A stretch of 64,000 bases of DNA from Phalacrocorax aristotelis (GCF_949628215.1 NC_134288.1:11539682-11603681); one strand, 5' to 3'; positions 24,513-37,128 are shown, counted from the stretch's first letter. The notes: generated from the letters alone by a model not told the origin. Translations and numbers: made by a program.

Positions 24513-26224
24513 GGTGTTTCAGAGGCGGGACAGCACGTTATTAAAATAGTAGATAACTGCTGTAGTGCACTGTTTCACATAGGCACACTGTAAAAAAACC
24601 AATCCGGTGGAGACCACCTGCATAGCAGCTACTCTGCAGTAAACACAGTCAGAGAGACTGTTCAGAGATGTGAGTGGCCTGAGTGCCTCTTAAGCACTAT
24701 TCCTCTTAGTTAAGTGCTGCAGTACATTTAGGGGAAAAAATTTACAGGGCATTTTAGTTGCAAGACCCATAGCCAGCATGAATAAATCCATCCTTTATAG
24801 ATACTACACATTTAGTGATATATTAAAAGCAAAAGCAAGCTTGCTCAACTGCATGCCTTTTAGAAAGAGGTAGCAAGGAAGAAGTCCATTAGCAACCACA
24901 ATTTTCTTCTATAATAATCACAGAAACCAGAGGTTTAGGAAAAAAAGGCCCTAAAAGTTTGTTTTAGCAACTGCTCTATTTAATAGAGCAAAGTAATTAC
25001 TCAAGAACTATGTTGCTGAGTTAAAGAAAAATCCATACAGAAGGAAAAAACCCTGCTAGTCACTGATACACAGCAGACTTTGCAAGCTAAGCAAACTTTT
25101 GAGTATGCAATTTTTTAGCCCGCAGGGCAGATTTTGCCCTCAGAACACAGAAAAGCAACAGAGAGACTTGATCATCAGGCACAGCTCCACAACATCAGTG
25201 TTGCTCTTACCGTGGGCCCTAACAAAGCAAATGCTGTTACTCTTAAACTATGACAAACACTGCTTTCCACCTAGGTGGCCAAGTTACCCTAGCATCCTTC
25301 CACTGAAGAAGTACACATCAGAGCAAGCTTCTAGCTAAAGACAAAGAAAATGAGGTTTTTTCCCCCCCAAAAAAGCTTAACAGCTGAATCAAGCTTTTCT
25401 TTTAAAATAAGAGATACAGCAAAGGAAAACAAGTATATTTATCTTTTGTTTACTAAGAAGCCCATTATGGTTTACCTACATTAAACACATTTGTATGTTC
25501 TGCAGCAGATCCATTAACCTGACTTAGAAGGCTATCCAAACCAAATGAATATTTTAAGTAACTACAACACCACTAGAAACCAGTATTCTCCCACAATCCA
25601 CTACTTACACCAAATAGAAATACAATCCCAAAGCAACATTACAGCTAATATCAACAAGTCCTTATGATTAGCACAATAAAAACTTTTTTAAAAATTACCT
25701 GCAAAATGCTTAAAAAAAAATTAAAGCCTAAACAACTCTCAGTAACTAAGACTCTCCCAGCACCACAGTCTTCAAACTGCCCTAGTCTCAGCAATGCAGA
25801 GGCCTTTCTTTTAAGAAGCAGAAACCCATCCAAGGTGTAAGTGATGCCACCTGACACACAGGCCATTTCTAATGCTTCGGTTTTCCCCATTGGTTGGGTT
25901 TGTGCTGAAATTTGCTATTAGCTCAACATTCCAAATTTCATCTTTGTAAGTGGGAATCACCTGGGAAAGATACAAAGTTAAGCTCAAACTTCCTCCAGCA
26001 AATAACTGTTTAGGCCCCTAAAAAAAAAAGTTTAAAATAACACCTAAGCCTTGTGATCTCGTTAAGACCCAGCATAGTCCCAGTCATGACTTAACGCCTG
26101 CAATCCTCCTATTCTGCTACAGTACCTTTGCTACTGCACCCATGATTTTTTCTTTAATTTCTATAGAGATAATAGCAGAAATGAACATAATCATATTCTA
26201 AAAGAAGGCTGTGCCGATGTAAGT

Positions 26225-26259
26225 TATGACATACGTCAAATATGCCGCAGTATGTCATA
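26225..26259. repeat. perfect inverted repeat, 10-bp arms, 15-bp loop
   Basis: TATGACATAC (26225-26234) is mirrored by GTATGTCATA (26250-26259). The loop contains ACGTCA-like and GCCGCA sequence. It could form a hairpin or be a paired protein-binding site. There is no sign of a terminator or mobile-element role. Confidence 0.6.
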
Positions 26260-27084
26260 CAGGGGCATGCCAGCAGTTCTCTATAAGGAGGGTGATGATA
26301 GTCCTCAGCCTTTTTCAACTTGCTCCCACATGTTTTGTACCTTACAGCTTTCAGGAAAATGTAATTAACAGGTAAATAGCAACAAGAGTTTACTCAAGAC
26401 AGCTTGAATAGATTGCACCGCCTTTTCTTTGGGAATAAACACTGACTCTTTTGCTACCATCGCATCATCACAATCTGAAATCTTTCTATTCCTTTGCCTT
26501 CCTGTGTCACAGTTCAGAACAAAGGATTTTAAGGCTAGTTTTGAAAGGTGCAGTTACTTGAAAATGTGCTTTCCTCTACCACTTTTCTGCCTGAGAAGAT
26601 GCGTGCAGCTTATTCTGAACTATGTGCTGGACAAAACGTAATTTTTCTGTGTTAACGTAAGAACACAGGTGGTTTATGTTTGTAAAAAATTATAAACCAG
26701 GGTTTTTCTTTCAAGAAAAAAGATCCAGATCCCCTTTCTTACAGGCAAGCCTATACAAACATTTTAATTGAAAAGAACAGTGCTGAGACTATTTGGGTTT
26801 TTAATTAAATGTGCATTAATGAAAATCCCTGTGCAGTAGAGGGCAGTGCTTATATAGGAAAGTTACAGAATCTTGTAACAAGTGAATGTGGTGGTTTTTT
26901 TTTTTGGTCTGTAATGAATGTATATGTAATTGCCCAGTATCTTCTGCTCCACAGATCCTGTTCTTTGTAAGTCTATATTGATTTTTGAAGAATGTATCCT
27001 AAAAATATAAGAAACAATGTTAACCAAATGCCTCTTACAGAGGCTGTTTGGGGACTCTGCTGACAGCTTGTAGTGAATCACCTG

Positions 27085-27386
27085 TTAATAGATAAGAGTG
27101 ATCAATAGTTTGGATCTTGTGAAGCATTTTATAAGCATTGACCTCATCTTGTACTGCTTATAACCATCTTGCTTCTCAAATGTGATCCCAGGAGGTGCTG
27201 GAAACATGGTAGGCTTCTTGATTTGCTTTCCTCGCAGCCGCGCCTTGGCCTCGCCAGCAGTCTGCAGGCAGCTCTCAGGGATAAAATGCTTAAAAAAATC
27301 TGCCAGTGGCACAGGGTGGCACTGATGCACCGCAGTGCTATGGTGAGGGCGTACTGAATTCCCAGGCCCGTACAACTCCACTTGCT
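27085..27386 (-). CDS. unrecognised exon-like open frame (tentative)
   Basis: A strong acceptor (TTTTCCCTCCCCTAG) on the - strand opens an uninterrupted frame of about 100 codons ending at a stop. Its middle part is richer in GC and CpG than the flanks, as in exons. The product includes CHPVPLADFFKHFIPESCLQ and, later, KKPTMFPAPPGITFEKQDGY. It has no membrane segment or signal peptide, and I do not recognise the family. The last 15-20 residues look less coding-like, so the true end could be a splice or a decayed tail. It lies 3.7 kb upstream of BIRC7 on the same strand. It could be a terminal exon of an unannotated gene, a retrocopy fragment or a chance frame. Confidence 0.3.
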
Positions 27387-27399
27387 CTAGGGGAGGGAA

Positions 27400-30073
27400 A
27401 AGCTGTACAGAAGCTCAGAGGAGCTGAAGGGCAGCTCATGAGTTAATTTACAAAATTTTACTGACTCTGGCAGTGATTATTAGGGTGTCCTTGTTTGCAT
27501 AACTATTTCATCGTGCAAGCTTCAAAACAGGTTTAAGGTTGGTTTTCTGTGGGGAGACACTCATGGTTTTGGGGGGAGTGTTTTGCCAGCAAAGGAATGC
27601 TCAGAAGGACTAGTGAGATGACTGTGGTGGGAGAAGATGAAGGACACCAAGTCTGGTGCTGAGAGCAATTAAAAATAAGCCACCATTGATAAATGATGTA
27701 GTTTTATTTTAGCACACTAAAATTTCAAACGCAAGTTCAAAAATGTGTTATATGCAACTAATACTGATCTTTTTTTAGCAATTCCTATACATTTTTAGCT
27801 CCTTTTCAGAGATTTGAGATGTCCTACTGAACTTCTGAATGCTTCTTAAAATGAAGAGTGTGATGAGGTAACAACACACAGATGTGTGCATCAGTAAGCA
27901 CCAACCAGGAGTCCAGGACAGATCAGCGATAACGATCAATAGTATGAGAAATGTAGTTACTTCTACATTGCTGATCTCAGTCCAAGCATAACTTGAAACC
28001 AATACTAGAAGTACTAGAAGCACTCTATGAAGAATGGAATGTTAACATAATGAATAAAAAATATGTTCACTAATATCAGCCTGATTTGGAAGGAAAGCAA
28101 TCAACAAATACTAGGGCTAGAGTATAGCTGGAGACAGCGTGATAAAGAGCTCAGAAGGGCTGAAGTGAGTGGAGCCCCTGGAAAAACTCCGGTGGAGTTC
28201 AGCTTCTCTAACCTCGATGTTCTACACAGCTGTAAGGGGATGAAGCTGATCTGTGTGGTTGGCATGACTGAAGAAGCAAAGAGGTTGGGAACATGTATAG
28301 AGATGCCATAGCTTGCCACTGCAACTGATGTGTAAGGGGATTGGATATCAGGAGACTTATGGCATAATTCCTGTTCCCACTTGCTCAGAACCACTGTTAA
28401 TCGCTCTGTGAAGACAAGGATCCATTTTTCAGAAGAAAACCATCAGACCTGGCGATATAACTGCTTTCCAGCCTGAAGCAGAGTAGACAAAATCATTACA
28501 TTTGTAGCCATAGAAGTAGGTGATTGCTTCTGTTTCTCCATTTAGGGCCTTGCTTTTCCTCTTCTGGTTGCCTCTTCCTTGTCCGTTGCCCTTCATCTTC
28601 CTTTGTCCTGAATGACTAGCTGGTACCACCCTGCATCAAAACACCTGCACTTTGCTGCTCTCCTAAGACATGCTGGCACTCTGTTTCCTGGAGCAACAGT
28701 AAAATCTCCAGGGCATCCATAAAAAAAACCTGCTGTGGACAGGCAGCACGATCCAACCCAGTGCACGATGACAACACACACTGAAAAGTGACTGGTCACA
28801 CCAGAGACAAACACAAAGCGTGGTCCCTTCGGGCAAAGTTTAGAAGTCTCACTTTGCTTTTTCATCCAGCTCAGGGTTCTTTCTTTCATCATAACGGGTA
28901 GTGCTATACACCTAAAGGGCTCTTCTCTGCCTATCAACGTTTCCCTTGCTGCACTTTTCTCACTGGATTTTTCAATAATAACAAAGAACAAATTTAACAC
29001 AATATATGATTTATTCCTCCATACATTAACAATCATTAATTCAAGAAGCCTGAAAAATGTTGCTATAAAGTAAATACGCATACTGTAAATTTATACTGCC
29101 AGAACTAACGCACAGGTGAGTAACAGATACATGTTTTGTGATTTCCTAAGGATTCAAACCTTTGAATCTTCTCCCCTAATTCTTTCTTCTGGCCTCCACT
29201 ACCATAGCATTTGATTGCCTCAGAACTTTATGTATCATAATAGTTAGGAATAGCTAAATGTAGCCTGCAACATGATTCATGAAAGTCCCTAAAATCAAGT
29301 ACTATTAATATACCAGCCCACAGGAAGAGAACACAGTCCACAGCAAAAGAAAAATCTGCAAAGCATAGCAGATATTCAAAAAATCAATACAGGAATTGAC
29401 CTTAAAATCCTACTGTGATTTGAAAGAAAAGCAAACCTACATGCTAGTTCCTTGGAACGAGGAACATTAAAATGTTTCTGCCACAAGCCATTACAATGTT
29501 TTATATTGTTTCATAACTTCATGATTTCAGTGTCCATCCTATCAGAAAAAGTATTTCTGCTAGAGAAGATAGAGTGGGTTAAAAACTGTTCAGTGCTTTT
29601 TTGAAAGGTAACTGGTTATAGAAAACAGTTTCTTTTTTATTTTTCTAAATAGCTCTCGGAGCTGAAAATGAGTTTATTTTTCAAGGGTCTTTTTTTCTCT
29701 TTGTTTGGTTTTCTACCCCTTCTTACCTTCACCAGTGAACACAAAACATCATGGGGAAAAAAAGAAAGGACAAAAGTAAACCCCACCCTTTTTTTTTTTG
29801 TTTCCCACAACTTTCTGAATACTTAAAAAAATCTGTGAAGATTCAGTGCTGCCCAAATTGAACGAACTATTCTCAGTTTTCAACAGATCAATGTGACATG
29901 CAAAGAGCAAGCAGAGTGTTTGGAGGGCTGAGCCGCAGCACAGGGATCAGGAATACAAATTAGGCTTTCAGGAGAGAATTGGATGGCTAAGTACAATTCC
30001 CACAGCAAGCACAGAAAATGTGAATGATATTCCCTTTCTTTGTCCTCTTCTGAGTAGGATCTGGCTGGTTTCC
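27400..30073. other. intergenic sequence
   Basis: No gene is recognised with confidence. A 162-codon open frame on the - strand (28593-29081) and a 66-codon frame (28429-28629) are unassigned and near the size expected by chance. Otherwise AT-rich. Confidence 0.45.
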
Positions 30074-30651
30074 TGCCCTGGTTTCAGCTGGGATAGAGTT
30101 AAATTTCTTTGTAGTAGCTAGTATGGGGCTATGATTTGGATTTGTGCTGGAAACAGTGGTGATAATGTGGAGACGTTTTAGTTGTTGCTAAGTAGCGCCT
30201 ACACTGGTCAAGGACTTATTCAGCTCTCCGTGCTCTGCTGGGTGCACAAGAAGCTGGGAGGGGGCACAGCCAGGACAGCTGACCCCAGCTGACCCCAGGG
30301 ATATTCCATACCATACGACATCATGCCCAGTATATAAAGTGGGGGAAGAAGAAGGAAGGGGATACACGTTGGGAGTGGTGGCTTTTGTCTTCCCAAGTAA
30401 CCATTACGCGTGATGGAGCCCTGCTTCCCTTGAGCTGGCCGAACACCTGCCTGCCCATGGGAAGTGGTGAATGAATTCCTTGTTTTGCTTTGCTTCCACG
30501 CCCAGCTTTTGCTTTACCTATTAAACTGTCTTTATCTCAACCCATGAATTGCCTCACTTTTACTCTTCCGATTCTCTCCCCCGTCCCACCAGGGGGGCGT
30601 GAGCGAGCGGCTGCGTGGTGCTTGGTTGCAGACTGGGGCTAAACCACGACA
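30074..30651 (+). mobile_element. endogenous retrovirus 5' LTR (bird ERV, ERVK-like or ERVL-like)
   Basis: Fossil LTR of about 578 bp that starts TGCCCTGGTTTCAGCTGGG and ends TAAACCACGACA, the usual TG...CA limits. It holds a TATATAAA box at 30331-30338 and an ATTAAA poly(A) signal at 30520-30525. A primer-binding-like site follows the end directly. Two shorter relatives of this LTR lie elsewhere in the window on the opposite strand. The family is assigned from general likeness to common bird LTRs, not by a search. Confidence 0.85.
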
Positions 30652-32385
30652 GACCTTTTTGGTGCCCAATGTGGGGCACGAAGGGTTTGAGATAATAACA
30701 GTTGCTGGTCACAGCATAGACTCTCTTTATAATAGTTTATCCAATCTGCACCATGCTCTTGTATTCGCTATGCCTGTTAAAGATTGGTGTCGGTTTTTGT
30801 GGTCTGCTGTGCTCTGCAGTGATTAGTCATGTTTTGCCTGGAAGAGTTGTTTTTAAAACACTGGCCTTGAGGTTTTTTTGGTATTTGAAGTTTATATTGA
30901 GGCTGTTACTGTACATTGGGTACTACCTCATGGAGACAATTAGCAATCATACCTTCTCCTCTGAGAGTTTTTTTTATGGAGGAAATACAGAACGGCACCT
31001 TAGCTACCATCTTCTATAGTGCCTCCTCCCTCATTACAACAACTTTTCAGTATCTTGAACATCCTTGGGTAGTTAAGATACATCTGTTGGTATTTCTTTG
31101 GCAGATTGTTTTGATTTTGTCTAAGGTTAATAAGCAATTTAAGAATATCATCCAGAGACCTGCTCCAAGGCTCGATAGTTATGAGTAGCAGGGAATGTGG
31201 GATAGTATGGGCAAATACCTAGCATGGTGGGCACCTCCAGTGTGCTGGAACTTCACCCCTGAACAAATGCAGAATCCTGAAAAACTAGTAGAGTATTTGG
31301 AGGAAGTATGTTGTCACCCTGGGAACTCCACAGAGACACGGATAACTGCAACGTGCTGGGGTCTGGCCCATGCGTACCAAGCCCTGCTCAACATTATTCA
31401 CTGCTCCCAAGGGGAAGAGAAGGCCTCTGAACCTAAGAAGACAAAGAAAAGGAAAACAACAGACACTGAGACTGTTCCAACTCCAGCGACACGTAGTGCG
31501 GCCACTCCAACTCCAGTGGCACGTACTATGGCTAATCCAACCCCTGTGACAGGCTTTGTGGCCACTCAAACCCCCACGACAGGCACTGCAGCTGAACCAG
31601 AGGATCAACCCATGCCAGGATCAGTCACCCCTATGCACAAGAACAAATCTTGGAAGAGAAAGTCAACTCAGAAAGACATGATGGAAGCACAGGGCCAGCA
31701 CAAGGAGAGGAGGAGGTAGAGGAAGAACTTGTACAAGAGGTGGAAACTACCCAATCCCTATCCTTGAGTGAGCTGCGAGATACGCAAAAAGATTTTGGCC
31801 GTTGTTCAGGTGAGCACGTTATCACCTGGCTGCTCCGATGTTGGTATAATGGGGCCAGTAGCCTGGAACTAGAGGGTAAGGAAGCCAAACAACTGGGATC
31901 GCTTTCTGGGGAAGGGGGCATTGACAGAGCGATTGGAAAAGGGACACAAGGTCTCAGCCTCTGGAGGTAACTCCTCTGTGGTGTGAGAGAAACGTATCCC
32001 TTCAAGGAAGATGTTATATATCGCCCAGGAAAATGGCCCACCATGGAGAAAGGTATCCAGTACCTGAGGGATTGACAGTGACCTGGACGATCAACAGTCA
32101 TCCAAAGATCCAGATGAAGCCCAGTGCACATGACCCTTGTGGTAGAAGCTTGTACAGAGCGCACCATCCTCATATGCAAGCTCACTGGCAGTGATGTTCA
32201 GGAAAGATGACGAGGCACCAATGGTGGTAGACGTGATTGATAAACTCTGGGATTACCAAGCAAATATCTCTTCCTCAGCTGTGGAAGAACTGTCCTGGAA
32301 GGTTTAGCAGCTTGAAGAGGATATGCCCTACTCCCCACCTGTACAGACCAGCATCTCAGCCATCTGCATCTCAAACGCACCGTGC
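30652..32385 (+). mobile_element. endogenous retrovirus leader and gag-like remnant
   Basis: Internal part of the same fossil. TGGTGCCCAATGTGGGGC (30660-30677) resembles a tRNA-Lys primer-binding site, which favours a class II (ERVK-like) element. A leader follows, then a gag-like region at about 31195-32380 with a basic stretch and a Thr/Pro-rich repeat section. No pol, env or 3' LTR is seen before unique sequence resumes, so it is a truncated, inactive copy. The right edge is approximate. Age cannot be set without the second LTR; it looks neither very recent nor extremely old. Confidence 0.7.
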
Positions 32386-35300
32386 CTTTTATTTCTAGTA
32401 TTTGAGTCCTACCTCATTAATGGTTCTATTTCTGCTTCTTGTACATAGTGGGTTGTGTTGTTTGTTTGTTTGCTTTTTCTAAGTGGATGGAATACCTAAT
32501 GACCAGAACTGTTGCTACTTAACAGTTTTTAGGTCCTGCTGAGGATCCTTTGGCCAAGATGCAGTTTGTAGGAGCTGCACAGAACAAAAAGGCAGCTCCT
32601 GCCCTCCCCAAGGCCCTGCAGTTTATTATATGTATACTGATTAAAATACAGAAACTTGTCTAACAATGTGCCTCAAATCTGTTTGAGTTCTCCTGACCAA
32701 ATCACAAATATTTTGTGATGAAACAGAAATCAACACGGTTTTGCTTTGTCATTACTTATATTATGGTAACACCCAGAGGCCTCACTGTCCTGCTGACTTC
32801 CAAGCAGATAAATGATCCTCACTCAGTGCCCTATTAGAACATGGTGAACTGGGAGCCTCTCATGCCACAACAAAAGAAAATATCATTGCAGTGCTTCTAA
32901 ACAGCGCTGGTACCAGATGATATCAACTAAATGAAGCTTACAGAATATAATTTCTTTTGACTTCTTCAGACACAGGTGCAGCAAAAGGATTTGTAACAAA
33001 GAATTTTCACTGATTAACAATATGTCACTGAGATTATCTTTTAACACATTACATAAGGGTCTGTCCTTAAATTGGCCAGTAGCCTGATTTTTTTCTTGAA
33101 GATATCAAAATACTTGCAGAGATTGAGTTTGGTAAGTCACTTTTGGCTTTGAACATACCTCTTGTGTAGGTTTCCTGACACAAAGATGTACCATTTACAG
33201 TTTCTAGGTATCAGCAATATAAGAACGTATTTGAGGGAAAGGTGAATCAAAATCACGCCTTCAACATAGGTTTAATATATTGTGTTATTGCCTGAGGTAA
33301 TAACTTGAGGTCCAAACTGGTGTGATGCTTGTATCCTCTCTCATTACTACATTCACAAGTAGCTAGAGCTCTGAGCAAAGTCATTAAGGCTCTGCTGAAA
33401 CCGACAGTAGTTCCAGAAGTTACAAATTCTTCCTTGTAACATCTCCATGACTAATTTTGGGGGTAAAAGTGGCAAATTCTAGTCCTTAGGAAAGATACCA
33501 AACCATGCAATCATCCTTTCCTTTAGACAGAGTTAAAACCAGTGTCTTACCTCTGTTCACATGGTTGGAAATTGTTAGTTTGTGTTTGTATTTATTATTC
33601 TACTAAAACATCTGAAATGAATAGTCCACTTTCTTTTGTCCTTTTTCTGATCAGTTCTGGAGGTGCTTTGGGTTCTGTGTTGGGTTTAGGTAGCAAGTGA
33701 AAATTGGCATGTTTTACCTTAATTCTGTTTACCATGCAGTATAGCTATGGACAGGGTCAGTAAGTGTGCTCTTGGGAGTCCCTGGATGAGCTGGAAAGGC
33801 TATCTAAAGAGCACATCAAAACAAATGTGAGAAAAAAGTGAGCAGCCTGGCTAGAGAGTGGAACATCTGTCTAGAAGGAAAAGGGAAAGGCTTGTCCTGG
33901 ATACTTGGGTGATGGGCACTGCTCTGAAGTCCATGTGATTGTGTATGTTCACTAGTCTCAATATAGAAACTATGTGACTATGAATCATCCTAGCCATGAG
34001 TGTATGTAGGCAGAATGCTAGAACTGTATTTGCTTCAGCATCCTAAGGTACAGGGGACTAAAGCTAGTAGGCTATACCTGTTATTTTAGATCCAAGGAGA
34101 GAGCATGTCAGGCATGCAAATATACATGTATATCCCTAAGCCCATGTTTGTCAGAATATTATTTTTTTTTGTATTATTGTATCTTCCTGGTAACTGTAAA
34201 AATTATCTTCTCTGTCCATTGAGAAGTACACAACCTTTTAGCAACAAAACCAGTAAGATGAGAAGTCTCAGTTGAAGCGTATAGATGAGGTAATATTCAG
34301 AATTACATCAATTTAGCCTGCTTTTAGAGTGTAACATTATAACGTAGGGGGTGACACAGGTTTTTGTTTGGTTTTGGCTTTATTGAGAGAAGTATGGTGG
34401 TATGTTCTTCTAGTATAAGTAGTAGTTATGGACACTTTCTGAAATCTCAGAGGAGTTCATGTGTAAATTACAGAATACTTTTTTTGTTTTCTTTTTAATT
34501 TAGACTTTTACAGGGATTTTATGCAGCCCTCTCTACTATGAGCAGGGGGATAAAATTGAACATTGCCATGCTGGAATCATCTCCCTCCTGCACCCTCCGC
34601 CCCTGTGGAATGTAACCAAAGCAAGGATCCAACATTAATTTCCAACATTTTAGGGTGAAACTAAAAGTAGACTCACAGAGAAATAGTATCTGTTCTTCTC
34701 TCCTGTTTTTCATGTCACTGCCACATTGTGAAAGCATGAGAAGGGAAATCATATGCGAGGAGTGTGGCCTGTGAGCAGATATGATCTGACATCTTCAGCA
34801 CACATGCTGTACTTTGCAAGACGACTTCCTTGAAAAGCTGTAGCAAGGAGCTCAAGTGAGCAATGGCTGATCACAAGGACTCTCCCATGTCTCCCTCTTG
34901 ATCTTCATCATTGGCAACTCTTTCTTGCTCCTATCATGTAGTTTCCACATTAAATTGTAAGGTCAGTCTGTCTTTGCTTACTTGTTAGAATATGGCCCCC
35001 ATTTTTCAATTCAGCTTTTTGCAGTATCCTTCAGCTTGGTCTGTTGTCTTTCTTCCTCATTGTTTTATCTTGCTATTGATTATTGATACAGGGACAAAAT
35101 AAACCTATTCAGAGTCAATTTGTATGGAGGAAAACAGATAAGTGCTAGTGTGACTAGCTCAAGAATAGCTCTTTCTGCCTGTTGCCCAAGCAATATTCAG
35201 ACAGCTAGGCACATCTCTCTACAACAAAAACATGTTCCAAACTGCAGAAGGATTTAATTGGAAAATCAAATGTTCCCTGTTCCTTGATGGCTAATTTTCC

Positions 35301-35591
35301 ACCAATTAAAAAGTGGGATGAGCTCCATTAGAGTCATAACAATGCCTAACAAATCCTTCTTTAAAGATAATTAATGGCTAAATAGTGGAACGTACATTAG
35401 TCACAAGCTTCTAGCAATCTCTTCTGAAGAGTGGTTAGTTTTAGTTGTGAACAATTTGGAGCAGCAATGTCACCCAGTTTATGGGAGGCTACACATCATC
35501 TATTCGTGTACCTTCTGCCAGGCTTTGAGTAGGTAGGGGGAATAGAGCACAACTGTGAGGCTCCTCCATGTCAGAATCAGAAGGAACCAGG
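32386..35591. other. intergenic sequence
   Basis: AT-rich unique sequence between the retroviral fossil and the CR1 fragment. I see no gene, RNA or repeat family. Confidence 0.5.
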
Positions 35592-36190
35592 AATCATAGA
35601 ATCATTAAGGTTGGAAAAGACCTCTAGGATCATCAAGGCCAACTGTCAACCCAACACCCCCATGGCCTCCTAAACCATGCCCTGGAGCCCTGCATCTACA
35701 AATCTTTTAAATACTTCCAGGGATGGCGACTCTACCACCACTCTGGGCAGCCTGTTCCAGTGCCTGACCACTCTTTCGTTAAAGAAATTTTTCCTAATAT
35801 CCAATCTAAACCTCCCCTGATGCAGCTTGAAGCTGTTTCCTCTTGTTCTATCTCTAGTAACTTCAAAGAAGAGACCAACAGCCACCTCACTATAACCTCC
35901 TTTCAGGCAGTTGCAGAGAGCGAGAAGGGCTCCCCTCAGCCTCCTCTTCTCCAGACTAAACCCCCCGCCAGCTCCCTCAGCCGCTCCTCATCAGACTTGT
36001 TCTCCAGACCCTGCCCCAGCTCCGTTGCCCTTCTCTGGACACGCTCCAGCACCTCAATGTCCCTCTTGTCCTGAGGGGCCCAAAACTGAACACAGGATTC
36101 GAGGTGGGGCCTCACCAGGGCCGAGCACAGGGGCCCCATCCCTGCCCGGCTCCTGCTGGCCACACCAGTGCTGACACAAGCACACTGTTC
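35592..36190 (-). mobile_element. CR1 LINE, 3' fragment
   Basis: The + strand begins with AATCATAGAATCAT, the reverse complement of the CR1 3' terminal repeat, so the element is on the - strand. At 35670-35885 the - strand encodes the end of CR1 ORF2: [16 protein letters not shown], then HWNRLPR and SPSLEVFK. Upstream it continues into the typical region reading [10 protein letters not shown] and LEYCVQFWAP-like sequence. It is 5'-truncated, as most CR1 copies are, and keeps only the C-terminal part of the reverse-transcriptase ORF. The left end on the element (right end here) is approximate. Confidence 0.9.
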
Positions 36191-36274
36191 CTGATACAAG
36201 TAAATCATCAGAGCCAAGGAGAGGGAGAGGCAGGAAGAGAGAGGAAGCAGAAGCGCAGTTGATCTTTGGGTAAG

Positions 36275-36429
36275 TGTCATGGTTCAGCCCCAGTCAGCAA
36301 CCAAGCACCATGCAGCCGCTCGCTCACTCCCTCCGCATTATCACCACTGTTTCCAGCACAAATCTAAACCATAGCCCCATACTAGCTACTATGAAGAAAA
36401 TTAACTCTATCCCGGCTGAAACCAGGACA
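36275..36429 (-). mobile_element. shortened ERV LTR copy (same family as 30074-30651)
   Basis: About 155 bp on the - strand that keep both ends of the LTR: TGTCCTGGTTTCAGCCGGG at the start and GGGGCTGAACCATGACA at the end. The middle of the LTR is absent. It is a solo remnant 85 bp from the CR1 fragment, with no internal retroviral sequence beside it. An old fossil. Confidence 0.8.
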
Positions 36430-37019
36430 ATTGGTTTCATTTAATCTGGTTTCTCCTTAAGCCAACCCTCCCTATAAATGAGAGTCAACTTTGGCATAAA
36501 GCAGCACTGAACAGTTACAACTCTGGTGGCTTATACAATATTGCTTAATTTCCTCACCTTTCCTTGGAAGGGTGTATAGGTAAGTGACAAGCCTGCCTGA
36601 AAACCACCGTCTACTTCTTGGCCCTCCTGAAATCAACACAAGCTATGCTAAAGGGGCCAAGATTTCACCCAGGATCTGCAAGGCAGCAGCTAGACGAAAA
36701 TAAACCGAATTAACCTCATAACGAACTGCGGTGCGAGCAGCCGCCGCCAGCAGCCAGGCCGGCCGGGACGCTCCACCAGAGGATCCCAGCCGCAGTACCG
36801 CAGGCCCAAGGGCTGGCTCCGCGCCGCCCGCGGGCTGGTGTAAGGGAAGACCGGCGTCCCGCGGGGCCTCAGGCCACCAGTGGACCCGCAAGGCCGAGCC
36901 CGGGGGCGAGGGGCCGGGCCAGGGCCTCGTCCCGGCGGCGGGAGGAGGCGAGACGAGCGGAGCGGGATGGGGCGGGGCAGGGAAGGAAAGGGAGGGGAGG
37001 GGCGGCCCACCGTCCTCCC

Positions 37020-37029
37020 GCGCATGCGC
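37020..37029. promoter_or_regulatory. NRF1 site (perfect palindrome)
   Basis: GCGCATGCGC, the full NRF1 consensus core, inside the CpG island about 475 bp upstream of the YTHDF1 start codon. Confidence 0.75.
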
Positions 37030-37120
37030 AGCAGGTACGACCGCGCTCCGCGCGCCTCCCGCCCCCTCCCCGCCTGCGCTCGGCCCTGCCTTCCCGGCGT
37101 GCCCCGCTCGCTCTCGCCGC

Positions 37121-37128
37121 TGACGTCA
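37121..37128. promoter_or_regulatory. cAMP response element (perfect palindrome)
   Basis: TGACGTCA, the full CREB/ATF consensus, 23 bp upstream of a reverse CCAAT box (ATTGG at 37151-37155). The pair is typical of CpG-island core promoters. Confidence 0.75.

Larger units (their letters stand above)
23701..27084. other. intergenic sequence upstream of BIRC7
   Basis: AT-rich, with no recognised gene. Notable only for a C15 tract (24491-24505) and a perfect 10-bp inverted repeat (26225-26259), both listed separately. It may hold the BIRC7 promoter and first exon. Confidence 0.5.

Noticed and set aside
35936-36280. A 114-codon open frame on the - strand as a host gene
   Set aside because: It reads as the CR1 ORF2 region and lies within the CR1 fragment.
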